From the NCBI GenBank assembly GCA_029846755.1, contig JARWBI010000017.1:1-44351 (forward strand): DNA of 44,351 nt. Reading direction: 5' to 3'. The DNA is from Falsirhodobacter flavus (GTDB lineage: Bacteria > Pseudomonadota > Alphaproteobacteria > Rhodobacterales > Rhodobacteraceae). Position 1 is the first letter of the stretch, and the number at the start of each line of letters is the position of its first letter. Positions 1 through 7,314 of this stretch are shown piece after piece. The translations under genes were made by a program, and so were the position numbers. Under the pieces are notes generated by a model. The model made no database searches. It was not told where the DNA came from and saw only the letters and a list, made by a program, of their open reading frames with translations.

Positions 1-223
1 ATCGTCTGCAGCATCGCCATCTCTAAGGCCCATGGTCCGACGGGGGCTGATCGTCGAAACCGGCATCTGGAACGACAACGCCGGATGGCTGCTGGACCGC
101 GCAGCCTAAAATCGTGGCAGAAAGGCAACGCCGAAAGGGGTATGCTTCCGCATGCCGCCATCGGCGCTGCCGTTGGCCGGGCAAGCCGCTATTGCGGTTC
201 AAATCAGCAACGCGAAGACCGAC
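1..223. other. Window edge, possible tail of an upstream gene
   Basis: No complete gene is visible here. On the plus strand, the frame beginning at base 2 is open to a TAA at 107-109 and could be the C-terminal tail of a gene that starts before the window, but I do not recognise the about 35 residues it would encode. Bases 110-223 hold no gene I can support and would contain the promoter and leader of the DUF3422 gene. Confidence 0.25.
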
Positions 224-1501
224 ATGCCTCCGAATTCCGACCACCCCCTGCGTTACGACACCGTGAACGAGCTGCATGGGCGGCCCTTTCCTTCGCTGGG
301 CGTTCCATGCACGGCCGTGGTCATGGCGTTCAAGCAGCCGATGGATGCCGCAAACCGCGACCGGGCGCTGGATCACGCACATCTGGTCGATCTGGTGGAT
401 CGGCACGCCGCCCCGCATCCCGAACCGGGCGTCACGCATTATTCCGGCCAGATGGGCCGCGCGGCGCTGAAATGGGAAAGCCATACCGAGTTCGTGACCT
501 ATTCGGCCTTCGTTCCCGGCGTGGCGGAACGGCCCTTCGATCCGGCGGAGGCCGGAATCTTTCCGCAGGACTGGATCGAGGCCGCGCCGGGGCGCCGACT
601 GACATCTTTGCTGATCCGGGTGGAGCCGATGGGCGAGGATCGCGCGGCGCTTCTGGCACGCGCCTCGGAGTGGTTCGTGCCGGAAAGCCTTGCCATCTCA
701 TCGGTCGTGGATGACAGCGCGGTCGTGGCGGGGGATTTTAGGATCGACCCCGCAGGGCATATGCGCTTTGCGGTCTTCATCCGCCCCGGCACCGGGCCCC
801 GCCGCGTGGGCCGCATCGTCCAGCGCCTGTGCGAGATCGAGAATTACCGTGCCATGTCGATGCTGGGCCTGATGCGCGCTCGCGATCTTTCGGCACAGCT
901 GAACGGGCTGGATCAGCGCCTTGCCGGGCTGGTCACCGGGCAGGCCCGCCCCGAGCCGGAGGCGGCGCTACAGGACCTGCTCTCTATCTCGTCCGAGCTG
1001 GAGCGACAGGCGGTGGAGGTGTCGTTCCGCTTCGGCGCGACGGCCGCCTATGAGGCGATCCTGACCCAGCGGATCGAGGTTCTGCGCGAACAGCGCATCG
1101 CAGGACGGCAGACCTTTGGTGAGTTCATGATGCGCCGCTATGATCCGGCAATGCGCACGGTCAAATCAGCCGAACGCCGCCTGGCCGCCCTGTCCGAACG
1201 GGCGCAGCGCGCGGCGGAACTGCTGCGAACGCGGGTGGATGTCGAACGCTCGGCCCAGAACCAGCGGCTGCTGGAAAGCATGGACCGCCGCGCCGATCTT
1301 GCCCTGCGTCTCCAGCACACGGTCGAGGGGCTGTCGGTGGTGGCGATCAGCTACTACACGCTCAGCCTCGTGTCCTATGCCCTTTATCCGCTGGCCAGTG
1401 GCGCTGGCTTCAGCAAGGAGCAGTTGATCGCAGCACTGGTGTTGCCGGTTCTGGCGTCGGTCTGGCTGGTGGTGCGCCGGGTGCGGCGCAAGTTCCACTA
1501 G
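224..1501 (+). CDS. DUF3422 family membrane-anchored protein
   Basis: A protein of 425 aa when started at the ATG at 224. I chose this start because the segment before it is not family-like and the family N-terminus, with an ELHGRPFPSL motif, follows closely. The N-terminal half matches the DUF3422 pattern (ARPFP-type motif, then HYSGQMG and KWESHTEF). The middle is helical and rich in Glu, Arg and Ala, suggesting a coiled coil, and the last about 60 residues hold two hydrophobic stretches followed by a basic tail (VVRRVRRKF). This suggests a cytoplasmic domain held at the inner membrane. The function of the family is unknown. The gene converges on pabC, and the two TAG stop codons share one CTAG palindrome at 1498-1501. 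An earlier in-frame ATG at 152 is possible but less likely. Confidence 0.85.
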   Translation: MPPNSDHPLRYDTVNELHGRPFPSLGVPCTAVVMAFKQPMDAANRDRALDHAHLVDLVDRHAAPHPEPGVTHYSGQMGRAALKWESHTEFVTYSAFVPGVAERPFDPAEAGIFPQDWIEAAPGRRLTSLLIRVEPMGEDRAALLARASEWFVPESLAISSVVDDSAVVAGDFRIDPAGHMRFAVFIRPGTGPRRVGRIVQRLCEIENYRAMSMLGLMRARDLSAQLNGLDQRLAGLVTGQARPEPEAALQDLLSISSELERQAVEVSFRFGATAAYEAILTQRIEVLREQRIAGRQTFGEFMMRRYDPAMRTVKSAERRLAALSERAQRAAELLRTRVDVERSAQNQRLLESMDRRADLALRLQHTVEGLSVVAISYYTLSLVSYALYPLASGAGFSKEQLIAALVLPVLASVWLVVRRVRRKFH

Positions 1502-2109
1502 GGGCGGAAGACCGCCGGCGACAAGCCGCGAAGCGCGTTCCCCAGCCACAGGCGCAGATGGGGCAGGTCGGCGGGCAGCAGCAGTTCCTCGCGCACGCCT
1601 TCGGCCATCAATTTGGCCCGCAGCACCCCCGGCAGCAGGCCGGAGGCGGCGGGCGGCGTTCGCATCCCGTCGCCCCGGTCGAAGAACAGGGTGGTGATGG
1701 ACCCATCGCAAACCTCGCCCCGTTCGTTCAGCAGCAGCACTTCATCAAGGTCGCCGCGCAGGTCGCCCCTCGCGGCGTCATAGGCGGCGCGGCGGGTGGA
1801 TTTCACGCGCAGCCACCGATCGTCCGACCGAAGACGCTGGACCGCGATGCCGACGCGCCACAGCGCAATTGGCGGCGGCAGGCCGGAAACCTCGGGCGCG
1901 CCAAGGCCGTCCGGCCCGCACAGCACGCGAAGCCGCGCGGGTCGGCCCGGCGGACCAGTCAGATCCAGCCGGGGCGCCGCCCATCCCAGCCGCCGCGCGC
2001 CATCGGCCAGCCGCGCCCGATGCCAGGCCAACAGCGGACAGGCCGCACCATCCCACAGGACCGTCTCGATCAGCCTTGCACCAGCGGCATCATGTAGCGG
2101 GCTTTCCAC
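1498..2109 (-). CDS. pabC: Aminotransferase class IV, probable aminodeoxychorismate lyase
   Basis: A 203-aa PLP-dependent class IV aminotransferase-like protein. Visible landmarks are RLIETVLWDG at the N-terminus, the K-S-T-R-R-A-Y segment that carries the expected PLP lysine, LLLNERGEVCDGSITTLF, and the C-terminal SGLLPGVLRAKL. PabC converts aminodeoxychorismate to p-aminobenzoate and pyruvate for folate synthesis in the cytoplasm. I place the start at a GTG at 2109 (MESPLHDA...), because no ATG lies in frame near the homologous N-terminus. This gives a 40-bp overlap with the end of pabB, typical of translational coupling. The protein is shorter than E. coli PabC but of usual size for this Rhodobacteraceae group. 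Being directly behind pabB supports PabC over other class IV enzymes. Confidence 0.8.
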   Translation of the reverse strand: MESPLHDAAGARLIETVLWDGAACPLLAWHRARLADGARRLGWAAPRLDLTGPPGRPARLRVLCGPDGLGAPEVSGLPPPIALWRVGIAVQRLRSDDRWLRVKSTRRAAYDAARGDLRGDLDEVLLLNERGEVCDGSITTLFFDRGDGMRTPPAASGLLPGVLRAKLMAEGVREELLLPADLPHLRLWLGNALRGLSPAVFRP

Positions 2110-3182
2110 AGCGCCTCCTCCCATTCGGCATCTTCGGTCGAATCCGCGACGATGCCGCCGCCGACGTTCAGCGTCACCTCGTCCCCGGTCAGTGCCAGCG
2201 TGCGGATCGCGACTGAGAACGAGGAGGACCCGTCCGGCCCCATCCAGCCGAGCGTTCCGCAATAGATGCCGCGCGGATGCGGCTCCAGCGCGCGGATGAT
2301 CTGCATGGCGCGAATCTTGGGTGCGCCGGTGATGGATCCGCAGGGGAACAGCGCCTGCATCAGCGTCGGAAGCTCGGGCGGGGCGGCAAGCTGCGCCGTC
2401 ACGCGCGAGGTCATCTGGTGCAGCGTCGCAAAGGTTTCTACGCTGAACAGGTCCGGCACGCGCACCGATCCCACGCGCGACAGGCGCGACAGATCGTTGC
2501 GCAGCAGATCGACGATCATCAGGTTCTCGGCTCGGTTCTTGACCGAAGCGCCCAGCGCGGCGGCCAGCGCAGCATCCTGCGCCGGATCGGGGTGGCGCGG
2601 CGCCGTGCCCTTCATGGGCCGCGCCTCGATCCGGCCATCGGCGTCCGTGCGGAAGAACAGCTCGGGCGAGCGAGAGATGATCGTAGGGCCCACCCCCAGA
2701 TCGGCGAACCCGCCATGAGCAACGGGTTGAAGGCGCGCCAAAGCGGCGGCCAGATCCGCCGCCGTCCCATCCAGAAGCCGCGTGCGCATCGGAAAGGTAA
2801 GGTTGATTTGATAGACGTCGCCTGCCGCGATCAGCGCCTGCGTTTGCCGGAACGCCGCGCCGTAAGCCTGACGCGTGATGGCGGGCTCGGGCGGGGCAAG
2901 CCGAACGGGCGCCCCATGATGGTCCTGCGGCGGCCCCGGCGCGTCGAAAATCCCGAAGGCCAGTAGCGGCGGGCCGGGCATATGCAGCTGGGCCAGCCGT
3001 TCCTCGAACGCGAACCCGGCTTCGTATGCCATCCAGCCCGCAACCCACGCGCCGCTGCGCCGTGCCTCCTCCAGCCGCCAAAGCGCGGGGATGACCTCTT
3101 CCAGCCGCCACGCCGCCACGACCTGCTGCGAGTCTGCGAACACGGCTGGCCGGCCGTGCGGCCCGTCTTCAAGGATGATCAT
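2070..3182 (-). CDS. pabB: Aminodeoxychorismate synthase component I
   Basis: A 370-aa chorismate-utilising enzyme. It forms 4-amino-4-deoxychorismate from chorismate and ammonia, normally with the PabA glutaminase, for folate synthesis. The C-terminal chorismate-binding domain is clear: ISRSPELFFR, KGTAPRHPD, NRAENLMIVDLLRNDLSR, PCGSITGAPKIRAM and the closing GGGIVADS. The start is fixed by an AAGGAGGT ribosome binding site six bases before the ATG at 3182. It overlaps pabC by 40 bp. The left attachment repeat of the prophage ends only 35 bp upstream of the start codon, so everything beyond that point upstream of pabB is now phage DNA. The protein is shorter than E. coli PabB (about 450 aa), as is common for alphaproteobacterial versions with a reduced N-terminal half. 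Confidence 0.9.
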   Translation of the reverse strand: MIILEDGPHGRPAVFADSQQVVAAWRLEEVIPALWRLEEARRSGAWVAGWMAYEAGFAFEERLAQLHMPGPPLLAFGIFDAPGPPQDHHGAPVRLAPPEPAITRQAYGAAFRQTQALIAAGDVYQINLTFPMRTRLLDGTAADLAAALARLQPVAHGGFADLGVGPTIISRSPELFFRTDADGRIEARPMKGTAPRHPDPAQDAALAAALGASVKNRAENLMIVDLLRNDLSRLSRVGSVRVPDLFSVETFATLHQMTSRVTAQLAAPPELPTLMQALFPCGSITGAPKIRAMQIIRALEPHPRGIYCGTLGWMGPDGSSSFSVAIRTLALTGDEVTLNVGGGIVADSTEDAEWEEALWKARYMMPLVQG

Positions 3183-3216
3183 CCGCACCTCCTTCGCCGG
3201 ACGGAAGCGTCGGCCC

Positions 3217-3235
3217 TGGTGCCCGCGGCCGGACT
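3217..3235 (+). repeat. attL core (displaced 3' end of tRNA-Leu)
   Basis: The sequence TGGTGCCCGCGGCCGGACT is identical to 15860-15878, which is the complement of the last 19 bases of the tRNA-Leu gene. The similarity stops abruptly on both sides. It marks the left phage-chromosome junction. Confidence 0.88.
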
Positions 3236-3272
3236 GCCCGAACACCGAATATTGCGCGGTTTTACAATGGCC

Positions 3273-3286
3273 GGGTGCCCCACGCT
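3273..3286 (+). repeat. Putative integrase arm site, copy 1
   Basis: GGGTGCCCCACGCT lies 37 bp inside the attL core. The same 14 bases recur at 3328-3341, and 12 of them recur at 15797-15808 inside the right end. Copies confined to both ends of the element at similar distances from the core fit arm-type binding sites of a tyrosine integrase. This is inferred from position and repetition, not from a known consensus. Confidence 0.6.
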
Positions 3287-3327
3287 ACCAGATTTCCTGC
3301 GTCAATCGAATCAATGGGTTAGAATGC

Positions 3328-3341
3328 GGGTGCCCCACGCT
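3328..3341 (+). repeat. Putative integrase arm site, copy 2
   Basis: This is a second perfect copy of GGGTGCCCCACGCT, in direct orientation to copy 1 with 41 bp between them. It ends two bases before the integrase stop codon. Confidence 0.6.
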
Positions 3342-3343
3342 TT

Positions 3344-4441
3344 TTACCAGTCCAGGCCGCTCAGGGTCTGCATGGCGTCCTGCGCCAGAACGCGGCGCTT
3401 TGCCCCCTTGGTATAGATCGCGGTCGTGGTCGCTTTCGTGTGGGCCAGCACCGACATGATCTGGTGATCGGAGCATCCCATCTCGGCCAGCAGCCCTGCC
3501 AATGCCTTCCGAATGCCGTGCGAGGATCGCTCTGTCAGTCCGGCTGCATCGCACCAGCGGCGCACGCGTTGGCGCAGGCTCTCCACGCTCCCGAACGGCT
3601 GGCCTTTCTCGCTGAGCAAGTAGGCATCGCCCTGCACGGTCATTGCTCGTGAGGCGTTGAACAGGGGCGGGGGCAGGGGCACAGACACCGGGGCCGAACC
3701 CTTCTTGCCGGGTTGCCATTCCAGCCATGTAATGCCGTCGCGCTGAACCTCGTGCTTTCGGCCGAGCAGCATGGCGTCTCCGATCCGGCATCCGGTCATC
3801 ATCAGCAGCGTCAGCCAGAGGTGCGCCGTCGTGCCCGGCGGGTGCGCCGCGCGGAAGGCTTTCAGGTCTTCGGCCGTCCAAGGCTTCGCGCCGCCTTTGC
3901 TGATGTGGATCTTGCGAACACCCTTGGCCGGGTTCGTCTCCATATCCCCGCGCTCGATCGCGAAGTCATACATCGCGCGCACCGCCTTCATGGTGTTGTC
4001 AGCCTCGGCCGGGGTGCGGACCATGTGGTCGCGGACCTTCACAAACGCGGCCTGCGGCATGTCTATGTCCAGATCGCCGTAGGGCGTGCCGTCCCGGTCG
4101 GGAATGGCGCACATGCGGGTGAGCTGCCTGCGGCGCTGTTTGAGGGTGCTGGACGACTTGAGCCCTGCATCTACCTCGGCAGCCAGATGGGCAAGGTATT
4201 GATCCACCAGCCACCGCAGCGACATCTCCGGCACATGCACGGCTGCATCGCGCGCCCATCGTTTACCTGCGCGCGCCGCCCAGTAATGTTCGAGGAAGTC
4301 GGGGTGATCCGGGCCCACGGGGATCGTCGTCTTGACGCGGGGCGCGCCCTCTTTGCGGACGCGATGGCGCAGGTTGCCAGAGGGCAGGCGTTCCGTGAAC
4401 CAGCCGTCGAACTTGTGCTTCACGCCGATCAGCCCGCCCAC
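3344..4441 (-). CDS. Site-specific tyrosine recombinase (phage integrase)
   Basis: A 365-aa integrase that would catalyse recombination between the phage site and the tRNA-Leu site. Catalytic residues are visible (numbering from the GTG at 4441): Arg219 in TGCRIGDAM, a Lys near 246-247 in PGKKG, His308-x-x-Arg311 (SSHGIRKA), His334 (LAHT) and the nucleophile Tyr343 in AIYTKGAKR. The N-terminal part (about residues 50-190) contains the SAM-like core-binding region. The start is either GTG 4441, overlapping the preceding small frame, or GTG 4423; both begin just before KHKFDGWF. All catalytic positions are intact, so the enzyme may still be active. It is the last gene of a tight leftward operon and ends against the putative arm sites. 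It sits at the end opposite to the intact tRNA. Confidence 0.93.
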   Translation of the reverse strand: MGGLIGVKHKFDGWFTERLPSGNLRHRVRKEGAPRVKTTIPVGPDHPDFLEHYWAARAGKRWARDAAVHVPEMSLRWLVDQYLAHLAAEVDAGLKSSSTLKQRRRQLTRMCAIPDRDGTPYGDLDIDMPQAAFVKVRDHMVRTPAEADNTMKAVRAMYDFAIERGDMETNPAKGVRKIHISKGGAKPWTAEDLKAFRAAHPPGTTAHLWLTLLMMTGCRIGDAMLLGRKHEVQRDGITWLEWQPGKKGSAPVSVPLPPPLFNASRAMTVQGDAYLLSEKGQPFGSVESLRQRVRRWCDAAGLTERSSHGIRKALAGLLAEMGCSDHQIMSVLAHTKATTTAIYTKGAKRRVLAQDAMQTLSGLDW

Positions 4442-4619
4442 TTCTTCAGCGCGCTGCGATCCGGACCCTTGGCGACGGGCGCCGGCGGCAGCTTCATCGC
4501 GCGGATCGTCCCATCAGCGGTGATTTCCACGGTGTCGGGATCGAAACCCGCCTCGCGCACCGCCTCGATCGCGCGCACCAAGGCGGCTTTGGTGAAAGCA
4601 GCCTTACCCCATCACTCAT
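4429..4619 (-). pseudogene. Small phage protein upstream of int, apparent frameshift
   Basis: A frame of about 60 residues (KAAFTKAALVRAIEAVREAG, then FDPDTVEITADGTIRAMKL, ending ALKKWAG) overlaps the integrase start by 13 bp. It looks like the small 'FTKADLxRAIKAAxxAG' proteins that often precede integrases in Rhodobacteraceae prophages. The expected start, ATG at 4619, overlaps the stop of the preceding gene, but it is out of frame with this body. Adding one G to the GGGG run that ends five codons into the gene would restore MSDGGKAAFTKAAL. Either this is a one-base deletion or a sequence error, or translation begins at an internal TTG or GTG. The function is unknown; it may act with the integrase. 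Confidence 0.5.
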
Positions 4620-4998
4620 TCCTCCGAAACCGCCTGACGGCGAAACTACCGACAGCCCCCCCGCCAATGGAAGCGGCAAGCAGCAAGCCCGCAGCGGGCA
4701 GGGGCACCGGCGCGGGTGGCTCCTGCGGCGGCTTCGTCCAGTCACCACCGCCGGGCAGATCCGGCACGCTCACCAGCCCCCGGCGCGGATCGGGCGTATA
4801 CGCGCCATAGGTGGGCCGCTCGCCTCTCCAGAACTGCGGCGCGCGATCCGCCAACGTCATCACCGGCGGCGGGCACATGAGGCTCTGCACCTGCTCGTAG
4901 GGGGTCGGCGTGCCATCTGCGTGCGCTGCCGAGCAGGCCCAGAGCATGACGCCACCGCCGACCAACATTCCCGCAACATACATGGACCAAGGGTTCAC
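4612..4998 (-). CDS. Small protein with signal peptide and VPLPA-type C-terminus
   Basis: A 128-aa protein starting at GTG 4998, which overlaps the upstream stop (GTGA). The N-terminal 27 residues form a hydrophobic signal (VAGMLVGGGVMLWACSAAHA) with a plausible cleavage after AHA. The middle is Pro/Arg-rich (ADRAPQFWRGERPTYG) without a recognisable domain. The C-terminus reads PAPVPLPAAG, then a hydrophobic stretch, then RRFRRNE. This is the tripartite VPLPA-CTERM pattern (motif, transmembrane helix, basic tail) of proteins sorted by an exosortase of the XrtD type. It lies in the integrase operon, an unexpected place for an envelope-sorted protein. It may instead be a two-helix membrane protein whose C-terminus resembles the signal by chance. 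Confidence 0.7.
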   Translation of the reverse strand: MNPWSMYVAGMLVGGGVMLWACSAAHADGTPTPYEQVQSLMCPPPVMTLADRAPQFWRGERPTYGAYTPDPRRGLVSVPDLPGGGDWTKPPQEPPAPVPLPAAGLLLAASIGGGAVGSFAVRRFRRNE

Positions 4999-5774
4999 CC
5001 CTTATCCCCCTCTTGCGCGGCATCGGACACGGTGGGGGTGAGGCGGCGGATTGTTTGTTCAGCGAGTCCTTTGGTGCAATAAAGGTATCGCCTTGCCAAT
5101 TCAGCCGCCTTGTCGCGGCATTCAAGGAATCCCGCCGCCCGTGCCTCCGTCACCTGCGCTTGGAGGGCTTTTAATTCTGTTTCAAATAACTCAACAGCTG
5201 AAGATAGCATGAATTTTTGAAACAAAAGCTGACTTTGCAGTCGAGGAACTTCAGTAGCGTGATGATCGACCCAGTTCTTAAGGTTGTCCCGTTCCGCCTC
5301 CACCTCGGCCAGCTTGGCTTGCAGAGCTTCGTGATCGCTTGTCCGCACATATGCCCCCTCTGAGCACTCTAACATTTCATGGAAAGACCACAGTGGATCA
5401 AACCGACCCGACGTCGCGTTTTCATTGATGGACTTCGTGGTGAGGTCTGATCGGATGTATTCCACGCCGTGACTGATGCCCTTGTGAAAGGTCCACTCCT
5501 TGTCAGGATGTGCAAATATACAATCCGGCATATCCCCCACCCCTTCGCGGCTGGTCGCCTCGCCGGGACGGCTAGACAGAAGAGTTTTCAGATCTTTATC
5601 CACCATAGCTATGATGGCCGGGTTGGTTGCATCATGCCCAACGCTGGTAAGTTTCCAGAGCAGCGCGGTCCGCATTGCGTCTTCCACCAGCGCCGTGTTG
5701 TCCGTGGGCGCAGCGGCGGGGTTGGGGTGGGTGTAGAGAGGGCGAACCTTATGACCTGCCGCCATGTTGGTCAT
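4995..5774 (-). CDS. Phage hypothetical protein with central coiled coil
   Basis: A 259-aa soluble protein with no family I can name. It opens with AAGHKVRPLYTHPNPA, resembling phage early proteins that begin with a 'VRPLYTHP' segment, and residues about 145-225 are rich in Glu, Gln, Leu and Lys with heptad-like spacing (LQAKLAEVEAERDNLKNW), which predicts a coiled coil. It is the first gene of the leftward operon ending in the integrase. Its start codon lies immediately beside the broken capsid gene on the other strand, so its original promoter region may have been removed by the deletion that created this junction. Confidence 0.7.
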   Translation of the reverse strand: MTNMAAGHKVRPLYTHPNPAAAPTDNTALVEDAMRTALLWKLTSVGHDATNPAIIAMVDKDLKTLLSSRPGEATSREGVGDMPDCIFAHPDKEWTFHKGISHGVEYIRSDLTTKSINENATSGRFDPLWSFHEMLECSEGAYVRTSDHEALQAKLAEVEAERDNLKNWVDHHATEVPRLQSQLLFQKFMLSSAVELFETELKALQAQVTEARAAGFLECRDKAAELARRYLYCTKGLAEQTIRRLTPTVSDAAQEGDKG

Positions 5775-5782
5775 GACCTCGT

Positions 5783-6399
5783 TTGTCGGGATGTTCTGCC
5801 ATTCCGTGCGCCCAGCTGTCGCCGGATGACCGCTCGGCGGTGCCGCTCAAGACGACCCGGCTCGCCGAGGGTTTCACCCTCTATGCCGAGGAAGTGCAGG
5901 GCGTCGTGCTTTCGGCTCCGAAAGCGAGACGATCCAAGTGCAGGCGGAATATCTGCGCCGCATGGCCCGCGTTCGCGAAGACATGGAGCTGACCCATGAG
6001 CATCACCGGATGGGCGCCCTGATGGGCACGCTGCTGGATGCCGACGGCGCCACGGTCATCTACGACTTCTACGAGGAGTTCGGTCTGACACGCCCGGCGG
6101 TGATCCAGTGGAACCTCGACAGCGAGGCGTTCAACATCCGGGGCGCTGCTGCGGCTCTGGTGCGGGACATGTCCACCAAGTCGCGCGGTGCCATCAACCA
6201 GAGCACCACCGATCACGCTCTGGCAGGAGACGAGTTTTACGACAAGCTCGTGTCGCACCCGAAGGTCGAACGCACCTATCTGAACTATCAGGCGGCGGCG
6301 GAACTGCGCGGCAACGGCAACCCCTACGGCACGTTCCAGTTCGGCGGCGTGACGTGGCACAACTACCGCGGCACGGACGACTACCTACCCGGATTGGCG
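5783..6399 (+). pseudogene. Phage major capsid protein E-like remnant
   Basis: The fragment reads AVPLKTTRLAEGFTLYAEEV, then AEYLRRMARVREDMELTHEH, MGTLLDADGATV, SHPKVERTYLNYQAAAELRG and FGGVTWHNYRG, matching the order of conserved blocks in the lambda gpE-like major capsid family. About 60 N-terminal residues are missing. The reading frame shifts near 5910: the first half runs in the frame of 5783 and the rest in the frame of 5938. One extra C after GGCGTC would join them as VRAFGSESETIQVQAEY. The C-terminal third is absent: after YRGTDD the sequence changes to an unrelated tail, with the junction near 6385-6399. It cannot make a functional capsid subunit. Confidence 0.75.
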
Positions 6400-6587
6400 C
6401 GCTGGAAGCAGCTTCGCGACAGATCGACAACCTGACCTATCGTCTGACCGTTCAGGAGCAAGGGACGTTGACGCTCAGCCAGAGCGTCAACGAGCTGAAG
6501 CAAGCTGTGGCGGCCCAGAACAGCGATCTGCGCGTGATCCGGGAAATCCTGACCCGCCTCGATCCCGCCAGCGCCCGCGACCGCTGA
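6390..6587 (+). pseudogene. C-terminal fragment of a coiled-coil phage protein
   Basis: About 65 residues remain in one frame (GALEAASRQIDNLTYRLTVQ, then EQGTLTLSQSVNELKQAV, ending TRLDPASARDR). The composition and heptad pattern predict a coiled coil. There is no start codon with a ribosome binding site of its own; the frame runs out of the capsid remnant in a different phase. I read it as the tail of a gene formerly downstream, brought against the capsid fragment by a large deletion. Function unknown. Confidence 0.5.
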
Positions 6588-6718
6588 TGCGTGCCTCACG
6601 GGCCCGGTATCGCCCGCGAGGGTGGAGAGAGAACCCTTGGGCTGCACTCGTGACGCAAACCAGACCGGACCCGCTCCGGACTGCCATCATGCGCCTGTGC
6701 CTGGGGCAGCGCTATTAA
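6587..6718 (+). CDS. Possible 43-aa phage peptide
   Basis: The ATG at 6587 overlaps the stop of the preceding frame (TGATG), and the frame runs to TAA at 6718. The product is strongly basic (MRASRARYRPRGWRENPWAA...). Start-stop overlap with the upstream frame is the only support; the composition is unusual but not diagnostic. Confidence 0.35.
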   Translation: MRASRARYRPRGWRENPWAALVTQTRPDPLRTAIMRLCLGQRY

Positions 6719-7314
6719 CCGCGACATACTTGGACGACACAGGGCGCTGCGAACGATACAGGCTCGCAGAACTTTCAGCCGATCGAGAGCGAGGGCGATA
6801 GGCCGGGGGGATGCCCTCGCTCCGACGCGGCAATGTGACCAACCGCAAACGCGCCGGTCGATTACGCGCATATCAGCATTGAATTGAACTGCATACAGGC
6901 TTGCAATGCTCTGCACGATTGAAAGCGGTTTGGCGCTTAGCATTGCACAGATAAACGAGAAGTTTCGCAGTCTGTGAACCGTGACGGGTCCGGAAAATGC
7001 CATACCCCCCGGTAGACATTACTTGCCGCGCGAACGCTCCGGGCCCGCCCCGGATGGCCCAAATGCTCCCGATCTATCGTCTTAGCAGGCGGTATATTTC
7101 TGCAATCCGCGCCCGCTCAGCGGGAACAATTTGGAACGGAGCTGAGTGCCACAGTCCCTACGCTACGGCCCGCCTCCCGCCATTCAACAATCAGCCCTAG
7201 CAGACATAAGCAGGTCCGCTCCTTAACGGAGAGATCGCTTCGTTCAGCTGATCTTCGATTGCGCGCTCTAACCAGAAGTCGCGCAACCCACCCGCACATC
7301 TTCAGGAGCCATCC
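6719..7314. other. Gene-poor stretch before the fibre gene
   Basis: No convincing gene lies in these about 600 bases on either strand: the open frames present lack ribosome binding sites and have random-looking composition. The composition is more AT-rich around 6840-6990. It probably holds decayed phage sequence and the promoter of the large gene at 7315; a CAGGAG ribosome binding site precedes that start. Confidence 0.45.

Noticed and set aside
1498-3111. A single 537-aa protein covering pabC and most of pabB
   Set aside because: The N-terminal two thirds are the wrong frame of pabB; the real class IV enzyme starts near 2109.
6596-7003. A 135-aa minus-strand gene in the gap before the fibre gene
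   Set aside because: No ribosome binding site, erratic composition and no family-like sequence.
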